Below are positions 9,499 to 17,093 of a stretch of 64,000 nucleotides of DNA, in pieces. Source of the stretch: Achromobacter mucicolens. Its GTDB lineage: Bacteria; Pseudomonadota; Gammaproteobacteria; Burkholderiales; Burkholderiaceae_B. The position numbers and the translations under genes are program-made. The DNA is taken from assembly GCF_902859725.1 (NCBI RefSeq), contig NZ_CADIJP010000007.1, positions 1 to 64,000 on the forward strand, in the 5' to 3' direction. The stretch's first letter is position 1, and every line of letters starts with the position of its first letter. The notes below the pieces were generated by a model. That model did no database searches. It was not told where the DNA came from and was given only the letters and a program-made list of their open reading frames with translations.

Positions 9499-10596
9499 AT
9501 GACGGGGCAGGCGCCCGCGCAGTCCGCGCGCAAGATCGTGCATGTGGACATGGATGCTTTCTATGCGTCCGTGGAGCAGCGCGACAACCCCGACCTGCGA
9601 GGCAAGCCGGTGGTCGTGGCCTGGACGGGACCGCGCTCGGTGGTGTGCGCGGCCTCGTACGAGGCGCGGCGCTACGGCATCCATTCCGCCATGTCGGCCA
9701 TCAAGGCCGAACGTCTTTGCCCGCACGCGATCTACGTGCCGCCCGATTTCAACCGCTACCGCGACGTGTCGCGCCAGGTGCGGCAGATATTCGCCCGCCA
9801 TACCGATCTGATCGAACCCTTGTCGCTGGACGAGGCCTACCTGGACGTCACGGTCAACAAGTGCGGGCTGCCTTCGGCCACCGAGGTGGCGCAGGTGATC
9901 CGCCAGCAGATTCGCGAGGAAACCGGCCTGACCGCGTCGGCGGGCGTGGCGCCAAACAAGTTCCTGGCCAAGATCGCCTCGGACTGGAACAAGCCGGATG
10001 GGCTGTTCGTGGTGCGGCCGAGCAAGGTGCTAGCGTTTCTGGAGCCCTTGCCGGTGCGCAAGGTGCCGGGCGTGGGCAAGGTCACGCAGGCGCGGCTGGA
10101 GCAGCTTGGGATCCAGACGGTGGGCGACCTGGCGACGCACAGCGCGCAGGAACTTGAGCACTATTTCGGCCGCTACGGCAGGCGCCTGTATGAACTGGCG
10201 CGCGGCATCGACGAACGCGAGGTGCAGACGGACCAGCCGCTGCAGCAGGTGTCCGCGGAAACCACGTTTTCCAACGATGTCCGGCTGGACGCCGTGGGCG
10301 AAGCGCTGGACCGCATGGCGGAAAAGGTGTGGGATCAGGCGCTGAAGAAGGGCGCCTTGGGACGCACGGTGGTGCTCAAGCTGAAGACCGACCGCTTCCG
10401 CATCCTGACGCGCAGCCAGACCTGCGCGCAGCCGCCCGCATCCGCCCTGGAACTGGCCGCGCTGGCACGGCTGCTGTGCGAACGGGTCGAACTGCCGCCG
10501 GACACGCTGTACCGGCTGGCGGGAGTGGGGATGAGCAACTTCGCAGACCCGGCGGAGCAGTCGCGCCAGCCGGATCTGTTTGGGGGGGCGTTTTAG
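9499..10596 (+). CDS. dinB: DNA polymerase IV (Y-family, translesion)
   Basis: 365-residue error-prone polymerase used to bypass lesions. The palm domain has [15 protein letters not shown] with catalytic Asp17, and [10 protein letters not shown] with the second acidic pair. Then come the helix-hairpin-helix region ([27 protein letters not shown]) and the little-finger domain ([10 protein letters not shown] onward). It lacks a recognisable C-terminal beta-clamp peptide beyond a short QPDLFGGAF end, which is itself a plausible clamp-binding QxxLF motif. No LexA-type CTGT-N8-ACAG box was seen upstream. Overlaps the convergent YqeY gene by four bases. Confidence 0.95.
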   Translation: MTGQAPAQSARKIVHVDMDAFYASVEQRDNPDLRGKPVVVAWTGPRSVVCAASYEARRYGIHSAMSAIKAERLCPHAIYVPPDFNRYRDVSRQVRQIFARHTDLIEPLSLDEAYLDVTVNKCGLPSATEVAQVIRQQIREETGLTASAGVAPNKFLAKIASDWNKPDGLFVVRPSKVLAFLEPLPVRKVPGVGKVTQARLEQLGIQTVGDLATHSAQELEHYFGRYGRRLYELARGIDEREVQTDQPLQQVSAETTFSNDVRLDAVGEALDRMAEKVWDQALKKGALGRTVVLKLKTDRFRILTRSQTCAQPPASALELAALARLLCERVELPPDTLYRLAGVGMSNFADPAEQSRQPDLFGGAF

Positions 10597-11057
10597 TTCG
10601 CGAGGCGGGCCTTGACCTGCTGCGACAGCGCGGTCATGTCGGCGCGGCCGGCCAGATTCTGCTTGAGGATTGCCATTACCTTGCCCATCGCGGGCGCGCC
10701 CGTCACGCCTTGCGCGGCCACTTCCGCCAGCGCGGCGTCGATGGCGGCGGCCACTTCCTCGGGCGTCGCGGCCTGGGGCAGGAATTCCTGCAGCACGGCG
10801 AGTTCGCCCTTTTCCTGCTCGGCGGTTTCCGTGCGGCCGGCCTGCTCGAACGCGGCGATCGACTCGCGGCGCTGCTTGACCTGCTTTTCGATGATGGCGG
10901 TGATTTCGGCGTCGGACAGATCGCGGCGTTCGTCCACTTCCTTCTGCTTGACGGCAGCCAGCAGGAATCGCAGCGTGGTCAGGCGCTCGGTGGCCTTGGC
11001 GCGCATCGCGTCCTTGACGGCGTCGGACAGGCGGGTCTTGAGCGTAGCAGTGCTCAT
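10593..11057 (-). CDS. GatB/YqeY domain protein
   Basis: 154-residue protein consisting of a single YqeY domain, the C-terminal module of the GatB amidotransferase subunit. Features are LKTRLSDAVKDAMRAKATERLTTLRFLLAAVKQKEVDERR at the start and GVTGAPAMGKVMAILKQNLAGRADMTALSQQVKARL at the end. The family is conserved and often lies near rpsU, dnaG or rpoD; here it lies beside dinB. It may bind tRNA, but its function is not established. It overlaps dinB tail-to-tail by four bases. Confidence 0.88.
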   Translation of the reverse strand: MSTATLKTRLSDAVKDAMRAKATERLTTLRFLLAAVKQKEVDERRDLSDAEITAIIEKQVKQRRESIAAFEQAGRTETAEQEKGELAVLQEFLPQAATPEEVAAAIDAALAEVAAQGVTGAPAMGKVMAILKQNLAGRADMTALSQQVKARLAN

Positions 11058-11137
11058 CGGTAAACCTTTGTGGTGTTGCGGTAATCGGGAAGTGTAAACC
11101 GGGCCGGGGCGCACCGGGCGGCCCCGGCCCGTTGCGG

Positions 11138-11578
11138 TTACTTCACCGTGGCGAGGTCGCCGCGCAGCGCAACGCCTGCCACCATGGCGCCGGCGTGGCA
11201 CTCGTAATCGGTGGTGCTGCGGTATTCGTTCTTGCGGTAGTAGCTGACGATATTGGTGACGGCATTGGCGCCGGCCTTCTTCGCGGCTTCATGCAGCGCG
11301 ATCACGGCGGACTGAGCCACCCACACGCAAGCCTCTTCGTCCTTTTTGGCAAAGGCGTTCGTCTTGCGGTTGGTGACCACGCCGGCCTCCAGCACCTTGC
11401 CCTTGGGGCCCGTGCCGGCCAGGTAGAACTTGACGCTGCCGTCGATCTTGCCGGCATCCTGCGCGGCCTTGATGGCGGCCGCGAGGGGCAGATGGACGGT
11501 GCGATCCGCGGCCAGGACCGGGGCGGTCAGGGCAAACGACACGGCCAGCGCGCCAGCGAGCTTGCAATGGAGGGTCAT
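11138..11578 (-). CDS. Small secreted protein at the 3' end of the aryl-polyene operon, unknown function
   Basis: 146 residues with a Sec signal peptide (MTLHCKLAGALAVSFALTAPVLA, cleavage before ADRTVHL). The ATG at 11576-11578 is chosen because AAGGA lies nine bases upstream; the in-frame ATG at 11587 directly follows that site. The mature protein is Lys/Ala-rich with two cysteines (EEACVWVAQ and TDYECHAGA) that could form a disulphide. The stretch ALHEAAKKAGANAVTNIVSYYRKNEYRSTTDYECHAG resembles small proteins annotated as excinuclease ATPase subunit in related genomes, but nothing in it suggests an ATPase. It follows apeR by 64 bp on the same strand, so it is probably co-transcribed. Confidence 0.75.
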   Translation of the reverse strand: MTLHCKLAGALAVSFALTAPVLAADRTVHLPLAAAIKAAQDAGKIDGSVKFYLAGTGPKGKVLEAGVVTNRKTNAFAKKDEEACVWVAQSAVIALHEAAKKAGANAVTNIVSYYRKNEYRSTTDYECHAGAMVAGVALRGDLATVK

Positions 11579-11642
11579 GACTTGCATTCCTTGATGAGAC
11601 GTTGGAAAAGCGGGAAAGCCGGACGAGCGGCGCTGGCCGGCG

Positions 11643-12869
11643 TCAGGGCCAGCGCTTGAAGATCAGGGACGTGTTGATGCCGCCGAACGCGAAGTTGTTG
11701 TTCATCACGTATTCGTTGCTCATGCGCCGGCCGTCTCCGTCCAGATAGTCGAGCTCGCCGCACAGCGGATCGACATTCTGCAGATTCAACGTGGGCGCGT
11801 ACCAGTCGTTCCTGAGCATCTCGATGCTGAACCACGATTCCAGCGCGCCGCAGGCGCCCAGCGTGTGGCCCAGGTAGCTTTTCTGCGAACTGATCGGCAT
11901 GCGGCTGCCAAAGAGGCCGGAAGTCGCCTGCGTTTCGGCCACGTCGCCTTGTTCGGTCGCGGTGCCGTGTCCATTCACGTAGCCGATCGCCTCGGGCGGA
12001 AGGCCGGCGTCGGCCAGCGCCATCTCCATCGCGATGCGCATGGTGGCCGCTTCGGGCCGGGTGATGTGCGTGCCGTCCGAATTGCTGCCAAAGCCCACGA
12101 TCTCCGCGTGGATGTGCGCGCCGCGGGCCTGGGCGTGTTCCAGCGATTCCAGCACCAGCATGCCGCTGCCTTCACCGATGACCAGTCCGTCGCGGTCGCG
12201 GTCGTAGGGGCGGGGCGTCAGTTCCGGCGTGTCGTTCTTCTGGCTGGTTGCGTACAGCGCGTCGAACACCAGCGCCTCGCTGGGGCACAGTTCTTCGGCG
12301 CCGCCCGCCAGCATCAGGTCCTGGCGGCCGTAGCGGATGGCCTCGTAGGCGTAGCCGATGCCCTGGCTGCCGGACGTGCATGCGCTGGAGGTCGGGATGA
12401 TCCGGCCCTTCAGTTCGAAGAAGATGCCGATGTTGGCCGCGGTGGTGTGCGGCATCATGCGCACGTAGGAATTGGCGTTCAGGTCATCCGTCACGCCGTT
12501 CAGCAGCATGTTGCCGAACGCGCGGATTTCCGCGGTGCTGCCCACCGACGATCCGCAGGCCACGCCCATGCGCCCGTCGGTGATGCTGCGCTCGCCCAGC
12601 AGGCCGGCGTCGGCCAGGGCGTTTTCGGCGGCGCGCACCGCCAGCTGCGAAACCCGGCCCATGCTGCGCAACTGCTTGCGCGTCCAGTGCTTGGGCGGCT
12701 GGAAGTTTTCGACCGGGCCGCCCAGGCGGGTGTTCAGTTCCGTGTAGCGCGACCAGTCGGGCATGACGCGAATGGCGCTGCGGCCCGCCTGGAAAGCCTG
12801 CTGGATGGCCTGCCATTCCGATCCCAGGGCGCTGATGCCGGCCATGCCGGTGACAACGACGCGTTTCAT
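11643..12869 (-). CDS. apeR: Aryl polyene beta-ketoacyl-ACP synthase (ApeR-like)
   Basis: 408-residue FabF-like condensing enzyme. The complete Cys-His-His triad is present: Cys164 (SSACTSGSQG), His301 (NGHGTATEQGD) and His335 (SYLGHTLGACG). It is therefore catalytically competent, probably as a homodimer, and would extend the acyl chain with malonyl-ACP. As last synthase gene of the cluster, directly after the ketoreductase, it matches apeR in the E. coli/Xenorhabdus aryl-polyene order. Its start codon shares one base with the apeQ stop codon, indicating translational coupling. Confidence 0.88.
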   Translation of the reverse strand: MKRVVVTGMAGISALGSEWQAIQQAFQAGRSAIRVMPDWSRYTELNTRLGGPVENFQPPKHWTRKQLRSMGRVSQLAVRAAENALADAGLLGERSITDGRMGVACGSSVGSTAEIRAFGNMLLNGVTDDLNANSYVRMMPHTTAANIGIFFELKGRIIPTSSACTSGSQGIGYAYEAIRYGRQDLMLAGGAEELCPSEALVFDALYATSQKNDTPELTPRPYDRDRDGLVIGEGSGMLVLESLEHAQARGAHIHAEIVGFGSNSDGTHITRPEAATMRIAMEMALADAGLPPEAIGYVNGHGTATEQGDVAETQATSGLFGSRMPISSQKSYLGHTLGACGALESWFSIEMLRNDWYAPTLNLQNVDPLCGELDYLDGDGRRMSNEYVMNNNFAFGGINTSLIFKRWP

Positions 12870-13600
12870 CAGCAAAGTCCTCCGTTTACGGCGATGACCT
12901 GGCGCGTGATGTACGCGGCGCCGGGCGACATCAGGAATGCCACCGTCGCGGCGACCTCTTCGGGCCGGCCCATGCGCTGCGCCGGGATGGCCTTCAGGAT
13001 TTCCTCGACGGGCACCTGCTCGTCGATCATGTCCGTATCGATCAGACCGGGCGCCACGCAGTTCACGGTGATGTGGCGTTTGGCCAGTTCCACGGCCAGC
13101 GCCTTGGCGGCGCCGATGAGGCCGGCCTTGGAGGCGCTGTAGTTGACCTGTCCGCGGTTGCCGACCAATCCGGAGACCGAGGTCATGCACACCACGCGAC
13201 CCGCCGCGCGGCGGCGGATCATGGGCATCGCCAGCGGGCTCATCACGTTGTAGAAACCGTCCAGGTTGGTCCGCAGCACCTGGTCCCAGTCGTCGCCCGT
13301 CAGGGCGGGGAACGCGCCATCGCGCGTCAGGCCGGCATTGAGCACCACGCCGTAATACGCGCCGTGCGCGTCGACGTCTGCCTGCAGCACCGCGGCGCAC
13401 TGCGCGCGGTCGGCCACGTCGAATTGAAGGATGCGGGCCTGGCGGCCACGGGCCTGCACCTCGGCCTGGACGGCCTCGGCCTGCGCGCGCTGTTGGCGGC
13501 AATGCAGCACCAGATCGTGGCCCGCGTCGGCCAGGGCCAGCGCGATGGCGCGGCCGATGCCGCGGCTCGAGCCGGTGACGAGAATGGGGTCGGCGCTCAT
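12869..13600 (-). CDS. apeQ: Aryl polyene 3-ketoacyl-ACP reductase (ApeQ-like, FabG family)
   Basis: 243-residue short-chain dehydrogenase that reduces the beta-keto group after each condensation, using NADPH. Rossmann motif GSSRGIG (residues 10-16), NAG at 88-90, and catalytic Asn112, Ser141, Tyr154 and Lys158 (NYSASKAG) are all present. Length and motifs are those of FabG. It sits between apeP and apeR, overlapping apeP by four bases and apeR by one. Confidence 0.9.
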   Translation of the reverse strand: MSADPILVTGSSRGIGRAIALALADAGHDLVLHCRQQRAQAEAVQAEVQARGRQARILQFDVADRAQCAAVLQADVDAHGAYYGVVLNAGLTRDGAFPALTGDDWDQVLRTNLDGFYNVMSPLAMPMIRRRAAGRVVCMTSVSGLVGNRGQVNYSASKAGLIGAAKALAVELAKRHITVNCVAPGLIDTDMIDEQVPVEEILKAIPAQRMGRPEEVAATVAFLMSPGAAYITRQVIAVNGGLC

Positions 13601-14052
13601 TGGGGGGCTTGTTCCTGCATAAGGGTGTTGGGGTCGCTGGGCTGATAGACGTTGAGGCGGGCTTGGGCCAGCACGCGCGCGCCCTCGCGCAGTTCGCATT
13701 CGAAGACGCTCATGCCGCTGGCGTCGATCAGGCCGCGTTCGACGTGGATGGTGAGGGCGGCGCCGGCGGGCAACGATGCGTCGTGGCATTCGTAGCGCCG
13801 CGTGCCAAGCAGGAAGCCGAGCTTGACGGCTTCGTTGGCCTGGCGGGCCTGGCAACCTGCCCAGGCGCCGACGGCCTGCGCCATCAGTTCCATGCCGAGC
13901 CAGGGTGGCAGGGAGCCGTCGGGCAGCGAGTAGGGGCCCGGCCGCACGACGGCCTGGGCGGTAAGGCTGTCCGCGTCATGGTGGGTGACCGCGTCGAGCA
14001 GGATCATGTCGCCCGCGTGCGGCAGCAGGCTGGCGATGGGCCACGTTGTCAT
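13597..14052 (-). CDS. apeP: Aryl polyene 3-hydroxyacyl-ACP dehydratase (ApeP-like hotdog)
   Basis: 151-residue hotdog-fold dehydratase. The N-terminal LPHAGDMILLD motif has the catalytic-type histidine at residue 12. The central helix has WLGMELMAQAVGAWAGCQA, where the Glu is the second active-site residue in FabA/FabZ-like enzymes. It would remove water from the 3-hydroxyacyl intermediate to give the conjugated double bond. Starts within the apeO stop (ATGA overlap) and ends the same way into apeQ. Confidence 0.85.
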   Translation of the reverse strand: MTTWPIASLLPHAGDMILLDAVTHHDADSLTAQAVVRPGPYSLPDGSLPPWLGMELMAQAVGAWAGCQARQANEAVKLGFLLGTRRYECHDASLPAGAALTIHVERGLIDASGMSVFECELREGARVLAQARLNVYQPSDPNTLMQEQAPQ

Positions 14053-15248
14053 GGCTGGCCTCCCAGCACCAGGCTGGCATTGTTGCCGCCGAAGGCGAAC
14101 GAGTTGCTCATGGCGAGCCGCCGCCGGCCCGCCGGGTAGCGGTGCGCGGACGTGCTGAAGTCCAGCGCCGGCAGCGCCGGATCCGGTTGGCCATCCCAAA
14201 CATGGGGCATCAGCGCGCCCTGGGTGTTGGCGGAGGACAGGGTGATCCAGGCCAGCGCGGCTTCCAGGGCGCCGGCCGCGCCCAGCGTGTGGCCGGTCAG
14301 CGCCTTGGTTGAAGCGCAGGGCACGCCGTTCGGAAACACTGCGTGCGTGGCGTGGCTTTCCATGGCGTCGTTGTGCGGCGTGCCGGTGCCGTGCAGATTG
14401 AGCCAGCCGATGCTGGCGGCATCCACGCCGGCCGATTGCAGCGCGGCCTGCATGGCCCGGCGCGCGCCTTCGCCGGTCGGGTCGGGCGCGGACATGTGCC
14501 AGGCGTCGGAGCTGGCGCCGCCGCCCAAGAGCGCCACGGCATTGGCATCGGCCGGATCGCGTTCCATCAGGAACAGCACGCCGGCTTCGCCGATGTTGAT
14601 GCCGCGACGATGGGCCGAGAAGGGCGCGCACAGCGCTTCGTCGACGGCTTCGAGCGTCGCGAAGCCATTGATGGTCAGGCGGCAGAGCGTGTCGGCGCCG
14701 CCGCAGATCACTGCGTCGCACAGGCCCAGCTGCAGCAGCCTGCGCGCCGACAGCAGGGCGCGGGCGCTGGAGGTGCAGGCGGTGGACAGGGTGTAGGCCG
14801 GCCCCGTCACGCCCAGCCAGTCCGCAAGGAAGGCGGCGGGCGAGGACAGGGCCTGCCTGCGGTAGTCGTAGTCGTCCGGCCAGGCGCCGTGCGCGCGCAG
14901 ATGGCGGAACGCGGGCGCATTGTCATTCACGCCGGACGTGCTGGTGCCCAGCACCACCGCGACCCGCGCGGCGCCGTGCCGGGCGATGGCGCCGCGCAGC
15001 CGGTCCTCGATCTGGAGGGCCGCCGCAAGCAGCAACTGGTTATTGCGGCTGTGGTGATGCGCGGGCATCTGCGGGGGCGCCGGCGGCAGCGCGGCGGTGA
15101 CGGCGCCCAGCGTCAGCGTGCGGCCGTTCACCCAGCCGTCCTGGGCGCGCATGCCGCTCGTGTCGCCCGCGAAAGCGGCGCGGCCGACGGCGTCCACGCC
15201 AGCGCCCAGCGCGCAGACGATGCCGGGAGTGCCAAGCCAGGTCGTCAT
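14049..15248 (-). CDS. apeO: Aryl polyene beta-ketoacyl-ACP synthase (ApeO-like, partner of chain-length factor)
   Basis: 399-residue condensing enzyme. Cys158 (STACTSSARAL), the first His (NLHGTGTPHND) and the second His (ALTGHTLGAAG) are intact. In characterised aryl-polyene systems ApeO pairs with the cysteine-less ApeC to form a KS-CLF heterodimer; apeC is the first gene of this operon (25723-26445). The ATG at 15248 overlaps the apeN stop. Frame is open further upstream to 15278 but would lie inside apeN. Confidence 0.86.
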   Translation of the reverse strand: MTTWLGTPGIVCALGAGVDAVGRAAFAGDTSGMRAQDGWVNGRTLTLGAVTAALPPAPPQMPAHHHSRNNQLLLAAALQIEDRLRGAIARHGAARVAVVLGTSTSGVNDNAPAFRHLRAHGAWPDDYDYRRQALSSPAAFLADWLGVTGPAYTLSTACTSSARALLSARRLLQLGLCDAVICGGADTLCRLTINGFATLEAVDEALCAPFSAHRRGINIGEAGVLFLMERDPADANAVALLGGGASSDAWHMSAPDPTGEGARRAMQAALQSAGVDAASIGWLNLHGTGTPHNDAMESHATHAVFPNGVPCASTKALTGHTLGAAGALEAALAWITLSSANTQGALMPHVWDGQPDPALPALDFSTSAHRYPAGRRRLAMSNSFAFGGNNASLVLGGQP

Positions 15249-15799
15249 GGCTGCTCCTTCAGGGGGGTGATGCGCCACGTCACGCCGCTGGCGCTGCCGA
15301 TCGACAACACCTGGTCTTGCGTGTCCGCGGGATAGGTGATCGTCCAGCGCACCTTGCCGCCGTCAAGCAGCAGGCGTTGCGTGGCGCCGCCTTGCGAGGC
15401 CGCGCGCCACGACGCCTGGCCGTAGGCCGCGTCAAGCTCGGCCTGCGGGGTCCAGGCAAACATCAGCGCCGCGAACAGATCGCGCGCCTGCGGGTTGGGC
15501 CGCATGAAACCATCGTTGCGCCATTGCCCGCGCTCCAGCATCTGCCGCGCCTGCGGCACGCCCATGGGGTCGAACAGCGACCACCGCAAGGCGGCGTCTT
15601 CGCGCTGGACCACCAGCAGCAGGTCCTGGGCGGGCTGGCCCGGCGCGGTCTGCACCACGTGCAACTGGCGCGGCAGCGAAAAACCGGCGTCGCGTGCGGG
15701 CAGGGGCGGCGCGCCCGCGCAGCCGGCCAGCGCCAGCAAGGCCAGCGTCATCGCCAGGGCGCGGCAGGCGGACAGGAAGGAGGCGGGATGGGCGGTCAT
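15245..15799 (-). CDS. apeN: DUF3261 lipoprotein of the aryl polyene cluster (ApeN-like)
   Basis: 184-residue outer-membrane-type lipoprotein. The signal peptide ends in the lipobox LAGC (about residue 27). The mature domain (LPRQLHVVQTAPGQPAQDLLLVVQRED... WSLFDPMGVPQARQMLERGQW) fits DUF3261, a LolB-like fold seen in aryl-polyene and related clusters. It probably receives the polyene lipid from the LolA-like ApeL for insertion into the outer membrane; this role is inferred from fold and context. It lies six bases after the halogenase-like gene and overlaps apeO by four. Confidence 0.8.
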   Translation of the reverse strand: MTAHPASFLSACRALAMTLALLALAGCAGAPPLPARDAGFSLPRQLHVVQTAPGQPAQDLLLVVQREDAALRWSLFDPMGVPQARQMLERGQWRNDGFMRPNPQARDLFAALMFAWTPQAELDAAYGQASWRAASQGGATQRLLLDGGKVRWTITYPADTQDQVLSIGSASGVTWRITPLKEQP

Positions 15800-15805
15800 G
15801 GCGGT

Positions 15806-17068
15806 TCAGGCGGGCTGGGCGAGCCTGTCGCCGCTGCGGCACAGCTCACTCAGCATGCGCAGGCGGCGATGCGGGTTGGCGACGAAGGGGTTGGTCGTGT
15901 CCCAGGCGTAGCCGGCCAGGATGGAGCTGATCATGCGGCGGATTTCTGGCTGCGCCTGCTGGTAGAAGACGACGTCCTGGAATTCGCCGGTGTACCAGCC
16001 CTGCACGTACGCGCGGAAGGTTTCCACGCCGATCATCAGCGGGTCGGCGAACTCGGCTTGCCAGTCCACCTGCGCGCCGCCCAATTGCCGGTGCAAGGCG
16101 TCCGCCGCCAGCTTGGACGAGCGCAGCGCGATGGTGACGCCGGACGAGAACACCGGATCCAGAAATTCCGCGGCGTTGCCCAATAGGGCGAAGCCGGGGC
16201 CGTGCAGGCGGGTGACGCTGGCGGAGTAACCGCCGATAGTGTTGGCCGGCGTGTCCCAGACGGCGTTCTTCAAGACGCGCTTCAGGTTGGGCGCGGCATC
16301 GGCCATGGCGCGCAACGTGGTCATCAGGTCCTCGCCGGGGCCGCCAAAAAGGTCATCGCCGCCCACCACGCCGAACGAGCAGCGGCCGTTGGAGAAGGGA
16401 ATCAGCCAGTACCAGATGCCGCGCTGTTCAGGGTGAACCGTGATCAGGATCTTCTCCCGGTCAAAGCCGGGATCGTCGATACGGTCTTCGATGTGCGTGA
16501 AGATGGCCTTGCGGGGCGGCAGGCCGGAGGGGCGTTCCAGGTCCAGCAGACGTGCCAGCACGCGGCCGTAACCGCTGGCGTCCAGCACGAACTGGCTCTT
16601 GACCTGGTAGGCGGTGCCGTCCGCGCGGCGCACGTCCAGCAAGGGCCCGGCGCTGCCGAAGTCCGCGGCGGTGACTTCCTGCTGATAGCGCACCTCGACT
16701 CCCTGGCGCGCGGCATCGTCCGCCAGCACCTTGTCGAAGTGCGCGCGCTGCACCTGGAAGGTCGTGCCCGGCCCGGCGGTGAACTTGTCGCGGAAGTCGA
16801 AGAACGTGTAGGCGTCGCCGCAGGCGAACGCGGCGCCGTTCTTGACCTGGAAGCCCGCGGCCTGGACGGCAGGCAACATGCCGGCCTCTTCCACGAATTC
16901 CAGGCAATGCGCGAGCAGGCTTTCTCCGATGGAGAACCGGGGGAACTGCTGGCGCTCCAGCATGAGCACGTCGTGGCCCTGCCGCTTGAGCAGCGCCGCG
17001 GCAACCGCGCCGGCGGGGCCCGCCCCGATAACCACAACTTCCCGATGTTCCATGCTGGAGGTTTCCAT
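15806..17068 (-). CDS. FAD-dependent oxidoreductase with flavin-halogenase signatures
   Basis: 420-residue flavoprotein of the tryptophan-halogenase/geranylgeranyl-reductase superfamily. FAD-binding GAGPAG is at residues 15-20. Lys76, in FQVKNGAAF, aligns with the catalytic lysine of phenol/pyrrole-type flavin halogenases. W219-x-W221-x-I223-P224 is an exact WxWxIP halogenase motif. The second FAD motif is LLGNAAEFLDPVFSSGV, with Asn where most members have Asp. A halogenase would act on the aromatic head group using reduced flavin from a separate reductase. Many family members are hydroxylases or desaturases, so the reaction is inferred. It lies between apeM and apeN. ATG 17068 is used; ATG 17053 is possible. 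Confidence 0.8.
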   Translation of the reverse strand: METSSMEHREVVVIGAGPAGAVAAALLKRQGHDVLMLERQQFPRFSIGESLLAHCLEFVEEAGMLPAVQAAGFQVKNGAAFACGDAYTFFDFRDKFTAGPGTTFQVQRAHFDKVLADDAARQGVEVRYQQEVTAADFGSAGPLLDVRRADGTAYQVKSQFVLDASGYGRVLARLLDLERPSGLPPRKAIFTHIEDRIDDPGFDREKILITVHPEQRGIWYWLIPFSNGRCSFGVVGGDDLFGGPGEDLMTTLRAMADAAPNLKRVLKNAVWDTPANTIGGYSASVTRLHGPGFALLGNAAEFLDPVFSSGVTIALRSSKLAADALHRQLGGAQVDWQAEFADPLMIGVETFRAYVQGWYTGEFQDVVFYQQAQPEIRRMISSILAGYAWDTTNPFVANPHRRLRMLSELCRSGDRLAQPA

Positions 17069-17093
17069 GATTCCTTGGTGAAAGAGGCAGGTG

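Noticed and set aside
10582-10591. G7 run near the end of dinB as a phase-variation tract
   Set aside because: Only seven bases and at the very 3' end of the gene, so unlikely to matter.
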